Positions 1-7,529 of a DNA stretch of 64,000 bases are shown piece after piece; the first letter of the stretch is position 1, and every line of letters starts with the position of its first letter. Source of the stretch: Clostridia bacterium (GTDB lineage: Bacteria; Bacillota; Clostridia; Oscillospirales; Acutalibacteraceae); contig JAFUNA010000015.1 in the NCBI GenBank assembly GCA_017473165.1, forward strand, positions 1 through 64,000. Reading direction: 5' to 3'. The translations under genes were made by a program, and so were the position numbers. The notes beneath the pieces were generated by a model. It did no database searches and was not told the origin of the DNA. It was given only the letters and a program-made list of their open reading frames with translations.

Positions 1-87
1 GAGATTTCTTACAACCATATCGGAATATTACCAAACGAATTATTAAACAGATTATACGGCAGGTTAGCACAGCAAAAAACGGCATAA
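1..87 (+). CDS. Possible 3' end of a gene cut by the window edge
   Basis: Frame 1 is open from the first base to a TAA at 85-87, giving 28 codons ending in RLAQQKTA. The codons are AT-rich with many TTA, unlike the neighbouring genes, so this may be non-coding. Nothing identifies a product. Confidence 0.25.
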   Translation, partial: EISYNHIGILPNELLNRLYGRLAQQKTA

Positions 88-102
88 CCGAAGTTATACC
101 GT
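74..102 (-). terminator. Hairpin with T-run, minus strand
   Basis: An imperfect 10-bp stem (79-88 with 93-102) has a CGAA/TTCG loop. Read on the minus strand it is followed by six T. It may be a second, backup terminator for the minus-strand lipoprotein gene, or a hairpin belonging to the gene that enters from the left. Confidence 0.45.
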
Positions 103-120
103 TAAAAATCACGCTATGCT

Positions 121-205
121 GTCTTACGGGTGTCGATGCCCCCGACGTCCCGCAAATTCAGCACATTTTTTCGGGCGACCACACAGGGTCGCCTCTACCG
201 TATAG
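121..205. repeat. Intergenic palindromic repeat pair (GTAGAGG/GACGTCCC family)
   Basis: Two GC-rich blocks lie in an otherwise AT-rich gap. One contains GACGTCCCGC and the other the palindrome GGGCGACC...GGGTCGCC followed by CTCTACCG. The GACGTCCCGC block recurs near 18850. Short dispersed repeats of this kind are common in gut Clostridia genomes. No coding potential was seen. Confidence 0.5.
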
Positions 206-236
206 TTTTAATTTGTGCGTAAGAGATATCAGTAGG

Positions 237-266
237 AAAAAGCCCGTCAGATTCGGTCTGACGGGC
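237..266 (-). terminator. Rho-independent terminator of the Thr-rich lipoprotein gene
   Basis: A perfect 10-bp stem (242-251 with 257-266) is followed on the minus strand by TTTTT. It lies directly after the stop codon of the gene at 274-1275. Confidence 0.85.
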
Positions 267-273
267 GAAATTT

Positions 274-1275
274 TTAATATTTGAATGATGAATATGTAAC
301 CTTTGTTTCGAGGTTTGCGGAGGCTTCATTTACGGAAACGATTGTATATTTAACCTTTTTCAGGTTAGCCTGCATCTTGAAGCTGTGGGTCAGGGATGAA
401 AGCTTGTTGCCGTCAACAGAGATTTTTGCAACGATTTTGACGTCGGATGTGCTTATATCGAGCGTGCCGACGCTTGCACCCGCTTCCGCAAGACCCGATT
501 TGATTTCGTTGTTGTCCTTGAAATCCTTTGTGAATTTGCTCAACTTGCTGCTGCCCTTTATGGGATTCGATTCGCCCTTGACAATGATTGTCACGGTGTA
601 ATATTTCTTGTCACTTGAAAGAGTGCAGGTTGCAGATGAAACATCATCGGCAGAGAGTGTGCTTTTTACAAGCGAATTACCGTCAAATGAGCCTTTGCTG
701 ACGGTTGAATTTGTTGTGCCTTCGCCAAGGAAATCGCCGATTGTGCTGCGTACCGCTTCAATTCTTGCAAGTGCACCCATTTCAAGGCTTGTGAGAGTTG
801 TGCTCTTTGTTTTGCTGTAGCCGGGCTTCTTGCTTGCCGCCGTTGCGGTTGCGGTGTTGTAAAGCTTAACAATATCCGCTTTGCTTGTGGGTGCAACAAC
901 CTGCTTTTTGGTTGTTGTGGGCTTCTTCGTAGTGGTGGGTTTCTTTGTTGTTGTGGGCTTTTTCGTGGTAGTAGGCTTTTTCGTTGTTGTAGCCTTGGTT
1001 GTGGTGGTAGTTGCGGCAGTTGTGGTTGTTGTGGTTGTGGGGGCTTCGGTGGTTGTTTCTGTTGTTGTTTCCGTTGTTGATTCTGCCGTGGTTGATTCGG
1101 TTGTTGCTTCCGTTGCCGAGGTTGTCGGAGCTACTGTTGTTGTTTCGGTTGAAGCAACGGTTTGGGCGGTTGTTGAAGTTGTTGTTTCAACAGGATTTTC
1201 ATCTCCGCAGGCTGCAAGCGAAAAAAGCATTGCCGCCGCAGAAAGTATTGCAGTTATCTGTTTAAATAGCTTCAT
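274..1275 (-). CDS. Thr-rich lipoprotein with KKPTTT repeat linker
   Basis: The product is 333 residues long. It begins with a lipoprotein signal peptide, with hydrophobic residues 8-20 and lipobox LAAC, so Cys23 should be lipidated and the protein anchored outside the membrane. Residues 27-125 form a Thr/Ser/Ala linker ending in about four tandem KKPTTT units, a typical cell-wall-spanning or glycosylated spacer. Residues 130-333 look folded, with beta-strand-like KYYTVTIIVKG and KKVKYTIVSVNEA stretches; I do not recognise the domain. The start is supported by AAAGGAGG eight bases upstream. A strong terminator follows, so it is a single-gene unit. Function unknown; a surface role is inferred from the architecture. 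Confidence 0.85.
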   Translation of the reverse strand: MKLFKQITAILSAAAMLFSLAACGDENPVETTTSTTAQTVASTETTTVAPTTSATEATTESTTAESTTETTTETTTEAPTTTTTTTAATTTTTKATTTKKPTTTKKPTTTKKPTTTKKPTTTKKQVVAPTSKADIVKLYNTATATAASKKPGYSKTKSTTLTSLEMGALARIEAVRSTIGDFLGEGTTNSTVSKGSFDGNSLVKSTLSADDVSSATCTLSSDKKYYTVTIIVKGESNPIKGSSKLSKFTKDFKDNNEIKSGLAEAGASVGTLDISTSDVKIVAKISVDGNKLSSLTHSFKMQANLKKVKYTIVSVNEASANLETKVTYSSFKY

Positions 1276-1385
1276 AGCGTTTTCCTCCTTTTGGATATAT
1301 TCATTATATCACTTAATTGTTACATTTTCTACTTTATGTTGAAAATTTCGGTTTTATCTGTTACAATTTTCGCAGAGGTGAAACC

Positions 1386-2201
1386 ATGAAAAAGATATTC
1401 AGAAGAATTACGGTTATTGTTTTGGCATTTGTCCTGTTTTTTGCGGTTGAAAAGATATTTCCTACAATCAGCTCGGATTTGAGCATTTCTTCAAAGTTTG
1501 ATTCCGTGCAGAATTTTACCGCACACAGAGGACTTTCCAATGTTGCTCCCGAAAATACGGCGCCTGCTCTTGAAGAAGCGGGCAAAAAGGGATATTATGC
1601 GGCGGAGTTTGATATAACTCCGACCAAAGACGGAGTCTGGATTCTCATGCATGACGACACTCTTGACCGCACGACAAACGGTGAAGGTTATGTCAGCGAT
1701 TATACCTGCGAAGAAATCATGAATTTCAGCATTGACACGGGACACGGCATAGAGAATTATCCCGACCTTAAGGTCAGCACCCTTGAAGAAGCTCTTGACA
1801 TCTGCGAAAAATATTCAATGCGTGCCATGATTGAAATTAAAGGCGGAAAGCCTGAAAACATGGCATCGGTGCTTGAAATTATTGAGGGTAAGAATCTGAC
1901 GGTTGAGCCGCTGATTATTGATTTCGACAGCGACAGACTTGAAGCTGTGAGGGCGCTTGATTCCGAAATCGAGCTTTGGTATCTTGTTTCAAAAATCGGG
2001 GATTCCGACATTGATTTTGCGGAAAAATTTAATACCGCAATTGCATTCAATCACGGCAAGATAAGCAATCTTTTCAGAGTTCGTGATGTCAAGGAAAAGG
2101 GGATAACCTGTGCTGCATGGACGGTTGACAGACTTCCTTCCGTTGACATTCTTTCTCTGCTGGGCGTTGACTACATAACGACAAACAGAATATTGCCTTA
2201 A
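1386..2201 (+). CDS. Membrane-anchored glycerophosphodiester phosphodiesterase
   Basis: This 271-residue protein belongs to the GDPD family (TIM barrel), which hydrolyses glycerophosphodiesters to glycerol-3-phosphate and an alcohol. An N-terminal hydrophobic segment (about residues 7-25) anchors it, with the enzyme outside. Family motifs are visible: the metal and catalytic region AHRGLSNVAPENT near residue 45, then MHDDTLDRTTNG near 85, the EIKGG strand, and the C-terminal AAWTVD...GVDYITTN. The length fits short Firmicutes GDPDs. The ATG at 1386 is chosen over an upstream in-frame start because AGAGGTG sits just before it and the signal-like segment follows at once. It is transcribed alone and ends at a clear terminator. 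Confidence 0.93.
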   Translation: MKKIFRRITVIVLAFVLFFAVEKIFPTISSDLSISSKFDSVQNFTAHRGLSNVAPENTAPALEEAGKKGYYAAEFDITPTKDGVWILMHDDTLDRTTNGEGYVSDYTCEEIMNFSIDTGHGIENYPDLKVSTLEEALDICEKYSMRAMIEIKGGKPENMASVLEIIEGKNLTVEPLIIDFDSDRLEAVRALDSEIELWYLVSKIGDSDIDFAEKFNTAIAFNHGKISNLFRVRDVKEKGITCAAWTVDRLPSVDILSLLGVDYITTNRILP

Positions 2202-2205
2202 CAGA

Positions 2206-2243
2206 AGAACTCCCTGCTGTTTATCCGGCAGGGAGTTCTTTTA
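2206..2243 (+). terminator. Rho-independent terminator after the GDPD gene
   Basis: A perfect 12-bp stem (2206-2217 with 2228-2239) is followed by TTTT. It lies between convergent genes and may also serve the minus-strand gene ending at 2249. Confidence 0.9.
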
Positions 2244-2248
2244 TGTTA

Positions 2249-2695
2249 TTATGCAATTATGAATAACTCGCCTCGAAGAAAACTGATTATCATAAACAGA
2301 ATCGGCGGAATTACGAAGTAATCATATTCAACTGCAACCGCTTCGTTTATAAAAAGAGTTTCAGTCTGACAGCCGTAGCGGACATTCATGGTGTGAAATG
2401 CGCCCGAAACAGACTCGTTTCCTGCGTAATAGCCGTTGTCTTTGCGAACGATTGTTTCGGTTTTTTCTGTTCCGTCTTTGTAAGTAAGTTTAAGAACAAT
2501 TCCGTCGGGAAGATTGGGTGAGCCGTAGCCGAAAACAATTCTGTTTTTGAGGGGAACATAAACAATTTCCGCACTCTCAACATTGTTTACGGGCTCGGGA
2601 TTTGCTTCCGTTGAGGCATCATTATCTGCAAAAGCAGGAACAAAACACAAAACGGAAATCACGAACGCAAGAATAACCGATAAAAGCTTTTTCAT
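2249..2695 (-). CDS. Exported protein with Ig-like domain and C-terminal membrane segment
   Basis: The product is 148 residues with a signal peptide (residues 1-23, ending VPAFA). A stretch around residues 45-115 has the GIVLKLTYKDGTEKTET pattern typical of bacterial Ig-like (Big_3-type) domains. A hydrophobic C-terminal segment (about 128-147) could hold it in the membrane. AAAGGA lies 10 bases before the ATG. No catalytic motif is visible. It is a monocistronic gene between a terminator and the divergent XRE gene. It is probably a surface or envelope protein; the exact role is unknown. Confidence 0.75.
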   Translation of the reverse strand: MKKLLSVILAFVISVLCFVPAFADNDASTEANPEPVNNVESAEIVYVPLKNRIVFGYGSPNLPDGIVLKLTYKDGTEKTETIVRKDNGYYAGNESVSGAFHTMNVRYGCQTETLFINEAVAVEYDYFVIPPILFMIISFLRGELFIIA

Positions 2696-2764
2696 AGAAC
2701 CAATCCTTTCTTAAATTTCCATAATTACATTATAAATAATTGCGGATTTTATGTCAACAATATT

Positions 2765-2808
2765 ATGCCATAAATCCTGCCAAAAGTCAATGGCAGAATT
2801 TATGGCAT
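2765..2808. promoter_or_regulatory. Long inverted repeat upstream of XRE gene (operator or attenuator)
   Basis: Two 18-base arms (2765-2782 and 2791-2808) match at 17 of 18 positions around an 8-base centre. A TATAAT follows at 2810-2815, and the XRE start codon is 25 bases beyond the repeat. It is probably the operator through which the XRE protein controls itself, and possibly the divergent gene too. Confidence 0.6.
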
Positions 2809-2832
2809 TTATAATTCTTTTGAGGTGGTTTT

Positions 2833-3048
2833 ATGAAATATGAAAGAATACGCAATTTGAGAGAGGATAACGACCTTACCCAGCAGCAGATTGCGGATAA
2901 GCTTTTTATAAACAGAAGAACCTATGCGGCTTATGAAAACGGGATAAATTCAATGACTCCCGAAACCCTTTGCAAAATTGCCGATATCTACGGCACAAGC
3001 GTGGACTACCTTTTGGGAAGAACCGATGTTTTTAAGCCGTACGAATAA
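2833..3048 (+). CDS. XRE family helix-turn-helix regulator (small)
   Basis: This 71-residue protein is essentially one Cro/C1-type HTH domain. The RIRNLREDNDLTQQQIADKL helix pair is followed by the recognition helix region INRRTYAAYENGIN, then the typical SVDYLLGRTD ending. It should bind DNA as a dimer and act as a repressor. TTTTGAGGTGG precedes the ATG. The long inverted repeat just upstream (2765-2808) is a likely target. The gene ends at a bidirectional hairpin shared with the TetR gene. Confidence 0.9.
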   Translation: MKYERIRNLREDNDLTQQQIADKLFINRRTYAAYENGINSMTPETLCKIADIYGTSVDYLLGRTDVFKPYE

Positions 3049-3060
3049 TGAATATCAAAT

Positions 3061-3095
3061 AAAAATGCACTGCCCGAATGAAGTGCATAATTTTT
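3061..3095. terminator. Bidirectional terminator between XRE and TetR genes
   Basis: A 7-bp stem, ATGCACT (3065-3071) with AGTGCAT (3082-3088), is flanked by A-rich and T-rich runs on both sides. It can stop transcription of the two convergent genes. Confidence 0.75.
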
Positions 3096-3648
3096 ATATT
3101 TTGGGAATAACAATGTAGTCTATTGCGTCGGCGTTATTGATCAGATTGAAGATAATTTCGGAAATCTCGTCAACCGATTCCACCATTCCGTTGTCAAACC
3201 AGAGCTTGAAAACCGAAAGAATTGCTCCGACATAATAATGAACGGCATATTTTCCTGCGGGATTTTCAACCACAACAGGGAAATAGCACTGAACTCTTTC
3301 GCTCAAAAGCACAGACAGAGTGTTTGAAAGCCCTGCATCGTAAACCGCCTGAATTACCTGTGAGTTGGAAAGAAAAAAGTTTGAAATCAGCTTTATGACA
3401 TCCTTGAAGGTGTCAACTTTTTCGCCGTGGATGTTTATGAGAAGCTTTTTTTCCTGGTCGGTGAGGTGCTTTATCAGAATTTCATCCTTGCTTTTGTAGT
3501 TTCTGTAGTATGCCATTCTTGAAACTCCCGCAAGGTTTGTTATATCAGTTATTGAAATATTGGCGTAGCTTTTGGTTTCCATAAGGCGGAGAAGTGCGGT
3601 GACAATACATTCTTTTGTCAGCACGTTCGCTTCATTTACTCTCTCCAT
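3094..3648 (-). CDS. TetR/AcrR family regulator of the adjacent ABC exporter
   Basis: The product is 184 residues. The N-terminal TetR DNA-binding domain spans about residues 8-55 (ALLRLMETKSYANISITDI, then GVSRMAYYRNYKSKDEIL). The C-terminal half is the variable ligand-binding, dimerisation part. The gene is divergent from the MacB-type ABC transporter at 3782. Two inverted repeats containing GTTAC/GTAAC lie in the shared gap (3720-3748), with a related ATGTAACAT at 3665. AAGGGGAA precedes the ATG. The simplest reading is that it represses itself and the exporter until a substrate such as an antimicrobial or peptide binds; the ligand is unknown. Confidence 0.9.
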   Translation of the reverse strand: MERVNEANVLTKECIVTALLRLMETKSYANISITDITNLAGVSRMAYYRNYKSKDEILIKHLTDQEKKLLINIHGEKVDTFKDVIKLISNFFLSNSQVIQAVYDAGLSNTLSVLLSERVQCYFPVVVENPAGKYAVHYYVGAILSVFKLWFDNGMVESVDEISEIIFNLINNADAIDYIVIPKI

Positions 3649-3664
3649 TACAAATTCCCCTTAT

Positions 3665-3748
3665 ATGTAACATTTGATATAATTTTGTGTTTTTGTTAAT
3701 GATTTTTTCATAAACTAATGTTACAATCGTAACTGTTACAAGTGTAAC
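3665..3748. promoter_or_regulatory. Probable TetR operators in the tetR/ABC divergent promoter
   Basis: GTTACA-AG-TGTAAC (3735-3748) is a near-perfect palindrome. GTTAC-AATC-GTAAC (3720-3733) is a second one a single base away, and ATGTAACAT (3665-3673) is a third partial copy on the tetR side. They lie directly between the two divergent genes. Confidence 0.65.
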
Positions 3749-3781
3749 ATTGAGAATTTGTTTTGTCAAGGGGAAATTTTT

Positions 3782-6700
3782 GTGCTGAAACTTAAAAATA
3801 TCGTAAAGGAATACCCAACGGGCGACTCCAAGGTTGTTGCTCTTAAAGGGGTTAATATCGAATTCCGCAAAAGCGAGTTTGTTTCGATTCTCGGTCATTC
3901 GGGCTGCGGAAAAACAACTCTGCTCAACATTATCGGCGGTCTTGATCAGTACACAAGCGGCGATTTGATTATCGAGGGCAAGTCCACAAAGGATTTTAAG
4001 GACGGCGACTGGGACAGCTACAGAAACCATTCAATCGGCTTCGTTTTCCAGAACTATAACCTTATTCCTCACCAGACCGTGCTTTCAAACGTTGAGCTTG
4101 CTCTGACTCTTTCGGGCGTTTCGAAAACCGAAAGACACGAGAGGGCAAAGGCTGCACTCGAAAAGGTTGGTCTGGGTGACCAGCTCAACAAAAAGCCCAA
4201 TCAGATGTCGGGCGGTCAGATGCAGAGAGTTGCAATTGCAAGAGCTCTTGTCAACGACCCCGAAATTCTGCTCGCCGACGAGCCCACGGGTGCACTTGAC
4301 ACCGAAACAAGCGTTCAGATTATGGACCTTCTCAAGGAGATTTCCCATGAAAAGCTTGTTATCATGGTTACTCATAACCCCGAGCTTGCCGAGGAATATT
4401 CAACAAGAATAATCCGCCTTGTTGACGGTAACATCGTTGACGACACAAACCCCTACACAACAGAGGATATTGAAAGAAAAGAAAAATCAAGAGCGGAAAA
4501 GAAATCGGAGAAAAAGGCTGCAAAGGCAATGCCCAAAAAGCCTTCAATGTCATTCCTCACGGCTCTTTCGCTTTCCCTTAACAACCTTATGACCAAAAAG
4601 GGCAGAACATTCCTTACTTCCTTTGCGGGAAGCATCGGTATTATCGGCATCGCCCTTATTCTTGCTCTTTCAAGCGGATTTCAGGCATATATCGACTCCA
4701 TTCAGCAGGAGACGCTTACCTCTTATCCCATAATGATTGAAAAAACCGCCATGGATATGAACGCCATGATGACGGGAATGGCTTCAACCAAGCCCGGTGC
4801 GGTTGAGCACGGTCTTGACAAAGTATATTCAAACACGCTTACATCAAGCATGATGGAATCCTTCACATCGGAAATCTGGGCAAACAATCTTGAAGGCTTC
4901 AAGGAATACCTCGAAAGCGAGGAATGCACAATCGGCGAATACGCCAGCAGCATTCAGTATTCCTACGGCGGCAAGATGAATATTTTTGCATCGGATTTTG
5001 AAAACGGAATAAATCAGGTTTATCCCAGCCCCGTGCTTTCAATGATGGAAACAATGATGGGCAGCATCAATCTGGGCGGAATGCAGATGGATTCCTCCAT
5101 GATGGCAACATTGGAAAAAACCATGAACTCATGGCTTGAGCTTATCGATAACAAGGATATGCTCCGGGACCAGTATGAGGTCGTTCAGGGTGCATGGCCA
5201 AAGAGCTATAACGAGGTTGTGCTTATTGTTGACAAGAACAACGAAATCAGCGATATTGCAATTCAGGGTCTCGGTCTTACAACCTCCGAGGATATGATGC
5301 AGGCATTCATGGCAACGCAGGGCGGCGAGGAATATACGCCCAAAAAGTTTGAGCTTGAATATGACGACATAATCGGAAAAACCTTCAAGATTGTTCTTGA
5401 ACCCGATTATTTTGAGTATAACGAAGAAACAAAAACATGGGACGATATGCGAGGCGACGAGGAATATGTACGCAAGCTTATCGAAAACGGCGAAGATATT
5501 AAAATTGTCGGTATCGTAAGACCCGCAGACGATTCGATTATGGTAACAACCATGGGCTCAATCGGCTACACATCGGAGCTTACGGAGCATATCATTGCCG
5601 CAACCAACGAATGCGAAATCGTAAAGCAGCAGAAGGCAAATCCCGAGGTTGATGTTTTCACGGGAATTCCCTTTGACAAGGAAAAGAGGGGAGAAAAGGC
5701 TGAAGCCGCAAAAGCACCCAAGGCTTCGGGCGTATCCCTTGACCCGCAGATAGATTCAAAAACACAGGCAATTTCAGATTCTGCACCCCTTGCAAGCTCA
5801 ATGAGCCTTGCATCTGCCGCACCCAAAACAAGCTTCACCGATACTCCTGCGGGAATGCCCGATTTCAGCGGTATGCCTGCGGTGACGGAGGACGAAATCT
5901 ATGCGGCAATTGATGAACAGTTCAGCGGCGACGAAGCAACAAAAATGAAGCGTACCGTTGAGCTTATGCTCAAACCCGTATTGAGTCTTTCGGAAAGAAA
6001 AGAACTTATTGGCTATCTTGACGAGATGCTTGCGGGACAGGAAATTGAGGGCATGGGCGAAATCAGCGGTGAGCAGGCGCTTTCTTTCCTTCAGATGATG
6101 GATAAGACAACAAAGCTCAAGATGCTCAACGCAATTATGACGGGACAGTTTGCTCCCACAACTCCTCCCGTAACCGACGGCGGAGAAACAACAACGCAGC
6201 CTGCAAATCCCGAGCAGCCTACGCAGGGTCAGCAGGGCGGCACAACAACTCCCGCACCGCAGAATCCTTCAACGCAGCCGCAGGCACCCGTTGTTCAGCC
6301 TGAACCTGAACCCGAGCCGGAGCCCGAACCTCTTGCAGCAAGCTATGAGGAGGCACTCTCCATTCTCGGCGTAGCGGACCTTGCCGTTCCCCAGTCAATT
6401 TATATTTATCCGCTTGACTTTGAGTCGAAGGATATAATTTCTGCAGAGATTTCAAAATATAACGAAACAGTAACCGCAGACGGCAGAGAAGACGATAACA
6501 TCAAGTATACTGACTACATGGGACTTCTTCTTTCATCGGTTACAACAATCATCAACATCGTATCGTATATCCTTATTGCTTTTGTTGCAATTTCACTTGT
6601 TGTTTCGTCAATTATGATTGGTATAATTACCTACATCTCCGTTCTCGAAAGAACAAAGGAAATCGGTATTCTCCGAGCAATCGGTGCATCAAAGAGGGAT

Positions 6701-6961
6701 ATTTCACGAGTATTCAATGCCGAAACGTTCATAGTGGGCTTTGTTTCGGGTGCATTGGGCATCGGAACAACCCTGCTGCTGACAATACCCATCAATGCGG
6801 TAATCGAGCATTTTACGGGACTTCCCCATATTTCGCAGCTTCCCGCAGAGGGTGCGATAATCCTTGTGGCAATCAGCGTTATCCTGACCCTTATTGCAGG
6901 TCTTGTACCCGCAAAGATTGCATCAAGAAAAGACCCCGTAGAGGCATTGAGAACAGAATAA
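3782..6961 (+). CDS. MacB-type ABC exporter, ATPase fused to FtsX-like permease
   Basis: This is a very large (1059-residue) single-chain half transporter. Residues 1-230 are the ATPase: Walker A GHSGCGKTT (38-46), signature MSGGQMQR, Walker B ILLADEPTGALD and the H-loop MVTHNPE. A Lys-rich linker follows. The first membrane helix is GIIGIALILALSSGFQAY. A roughly 600-residue extracytoplasmic region includes a Met-rich part and a Thr/Gln/Pro linker ending in (PE)n before residue 860. The C-terminal FtsX domain has three helices and the typical ERTKEIGILRAIGAS motif. The GTG at 3782 is preferred because AAGGGGA lies 7 bases upstream; an in-frame TTG at 3758 lacks a site. The family exports lipoproteins, peptides or drugs. 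Control by the divergent TetR protein is likely. Confidence 0.92.
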   Translation: MLKLKNIVKEYPTGDSKVVALKGVNIEFRKSEFVSILGHSGCGKTTLLNIIGGLDQYTSGDLIIEGKSTKDFKDGDWDSYRNHSIGFVFQNYNLIPHQTVLSNVELALTLSGVSKTERHERAKAALEKVGLGDQLNKKPNQMSGGQMQRVAIARALVNDPEILLADEPTGALDTETSVQIMDLLKEISHEKLVIMVTHNPELAEEYSTRIIRLVDGNIVDDTNPYTTEDIERKEKSRAEKKSEKKAAKAMPKKPSMSFLTALSLSLNNLMTKKGRTFLTSFAGSIGIIGIALILALSSGFQAYIDSIQQETLTSYPIMIEKTAMDMNAMMTGMASTKPGAVEHGLDKVYSNTLTSSMMESFTSEIWANNLEGFKEYLESEECTIGEYASSIQYSYGGKMNIFASDFENGINQVYPSPVLSMMETMMGSINLGGMQMDSSMMATLEKTMNSWLELIDNKDMLRDQYEVVQGAWPKSYNEVVLIVDKNNEISDIAIQGLGLTTSEDMMQAFMATQGGEEYTPKKFELEYDDIIGKTFKIVLEPDYFEYNEETKTWDDMRGDEEYVRKLIENGEDIKIVGIVRPADDSIMVTTMGSIGYTSELTEHIIAATNECEIVKQQKANPEVDVFTGIPFDKEKRGEKAEAAKAPKASGVSLDPQIDSKTQAISDSAPLASSMSLASAAPKTSFTDTPAGMPDFSGMPAVTEDEIYAAIDEQFSGDEATKMKRTVELMLKPVLSLSERKELIGYLDEMLAGQEIEGMGEISGEQALSFLQMMDKTTKLKMLNAIMTGQFAPTTPPVTDGGETTTQPANPEQPTQGQQGGTTTPAPQNPSTQPQAPVVQPEPEPEPEPEPLAASYEEALSILGVADLAVPQSIYIYPLDFESKDIISAEISKYNETVTADGREDDNIKYTDYMGLLLSSVTTIINIVSYILIAFVAISLVVSSIMIGIITYISVLERTKEIGILRAIGASKRDISRVFNAETFIVGFVSGALGIGTTLLLTIPINAVIEHFTGLPHISQLPAEGAIILVAISVILTLIAGLVPAKIASRKDPVEALRTE

Positions 6962-6978
6962 AACCAAACACAATTTTC

Positions 6979-7003
6979 AGACCCGCTCTTCGGAGCGGGT
7001 TTC
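6979..7003 (+). terminator. Terminator of the ABC exporter gene (first copy)
   Basis: ACCCGCTC-TTCG-GAGCGGGT (6981-7000) is a perfect 8-bp stem with a TTCG loop followed by TTT. An identical 24-base copy lies at 7245-7268. Confidence 0.85.
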
Positions 7004-7039
7004 AGCTTGTCGAAAAAGTCATTATTAACATGAAAAGTT

Positions 7040-7200
7040 GCTTGACAGAATCGCCTCCCCCTTCAGGGGAGGTGGATTTTGCAAAGCAAAAGACGGAGGG
7101 GTTTATCAGTAGAAACCCTTTATAAATCAACGGTTTCACGCAAAATCCGAAACTCCCTCAGTCACTCCGTGACAGCTCCCTCTTGAGGGAGCCGAAACAA
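7040..7200. repeat. MITE-like palindromic intergenic element
   Basis: This block of nested hairpins includes CCTCCCC...GGGGAGG near 7053-7071, GTCACTCCGTGAC near 7160, and GCTCCCTC-TT-GAGGGAGC near 7175-7194. No coding potential was seen. Similar CTCCCTC/GAGGGAG elements are widespread in gut Firmicutes intergenic regions. It sits between two identical copies of a terminator. Confidence 0.65.
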
Positions 7201-7244
7201 CAAATTGCAGTTTATGTGCAAAAATAAAGTTTATCGACAGTCTG

Positions 7245-7270
7245 AGACCCGCTCTTCGGAGCGGGTTTTT
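7245..7270 (+). terminator. Second copy of the ABC exporter terminator
   Basis: The sequence is identical over 24 bases to 6979-7002 and is followed by TTTTT. It lies on the far side of the MITE-like element. Confidence 0.8.
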
Positions 7271-7529
7271 GTTGTTATGATGCACAATTTACAAGCGGAG
7301 TTTTTATTCAAATCGGAGAAAAGCTTGAAAATCATAAATTTTTTCTGTAACAAATCGCATTTTTCGTCATATATATATGAAACCAATTTAAACAGGTTTC
7401 AAAAAAGCGAAGGAAGGCGATTCCGATGGGCTGTTTTTCTTGATTGTAACAAAACAATGTCAAATTATAACAAAGCTGTAATTTGACACGCAAAAACCGA
7501 AATGTTAAAATTAAGGAGGGAAATATGGT
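7271..7529 (+). other. AT-rich upstream region of the M23 peptidase gene
   Basis: No credible gene is present here. It holds a GAAACC/GGTTTC hairpin near 7379-7401 and the 9-base inverted repeat TGTCAAATT/AATTTGACA (7458-7466 and 7480-7488). The latter overlaps a possible -35 TTGACA (7483), which is 17 bases from TAAAAT (7506). That promoter would start transcription almost inside the ribosome site, so its use is doubtful. Confidence 0.5.

Noticed and set aside
881-1342. Plus-strand frame of 153 codons rich in Val
   Set aside because: It is the antisense image of the Thr-rich linker of the minus-strand lipoprotein; poly-Thr codons read as poly-Val/Gly on the other strand. No ribosome site.
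7205-7486. Plus-strand frame of 93 codons in the repeat-filled gap
   Set aside because: It runs through a terminator hairpin and intergenic repeats, with no ribosome site and no protein-like composition.
7483-7511. TTGACA-17-TAAAAT as promoter of the M23 gene
   Set aside because: Its start point would fall inside the ribosome site, so it is kept only as a doubtful possibility.
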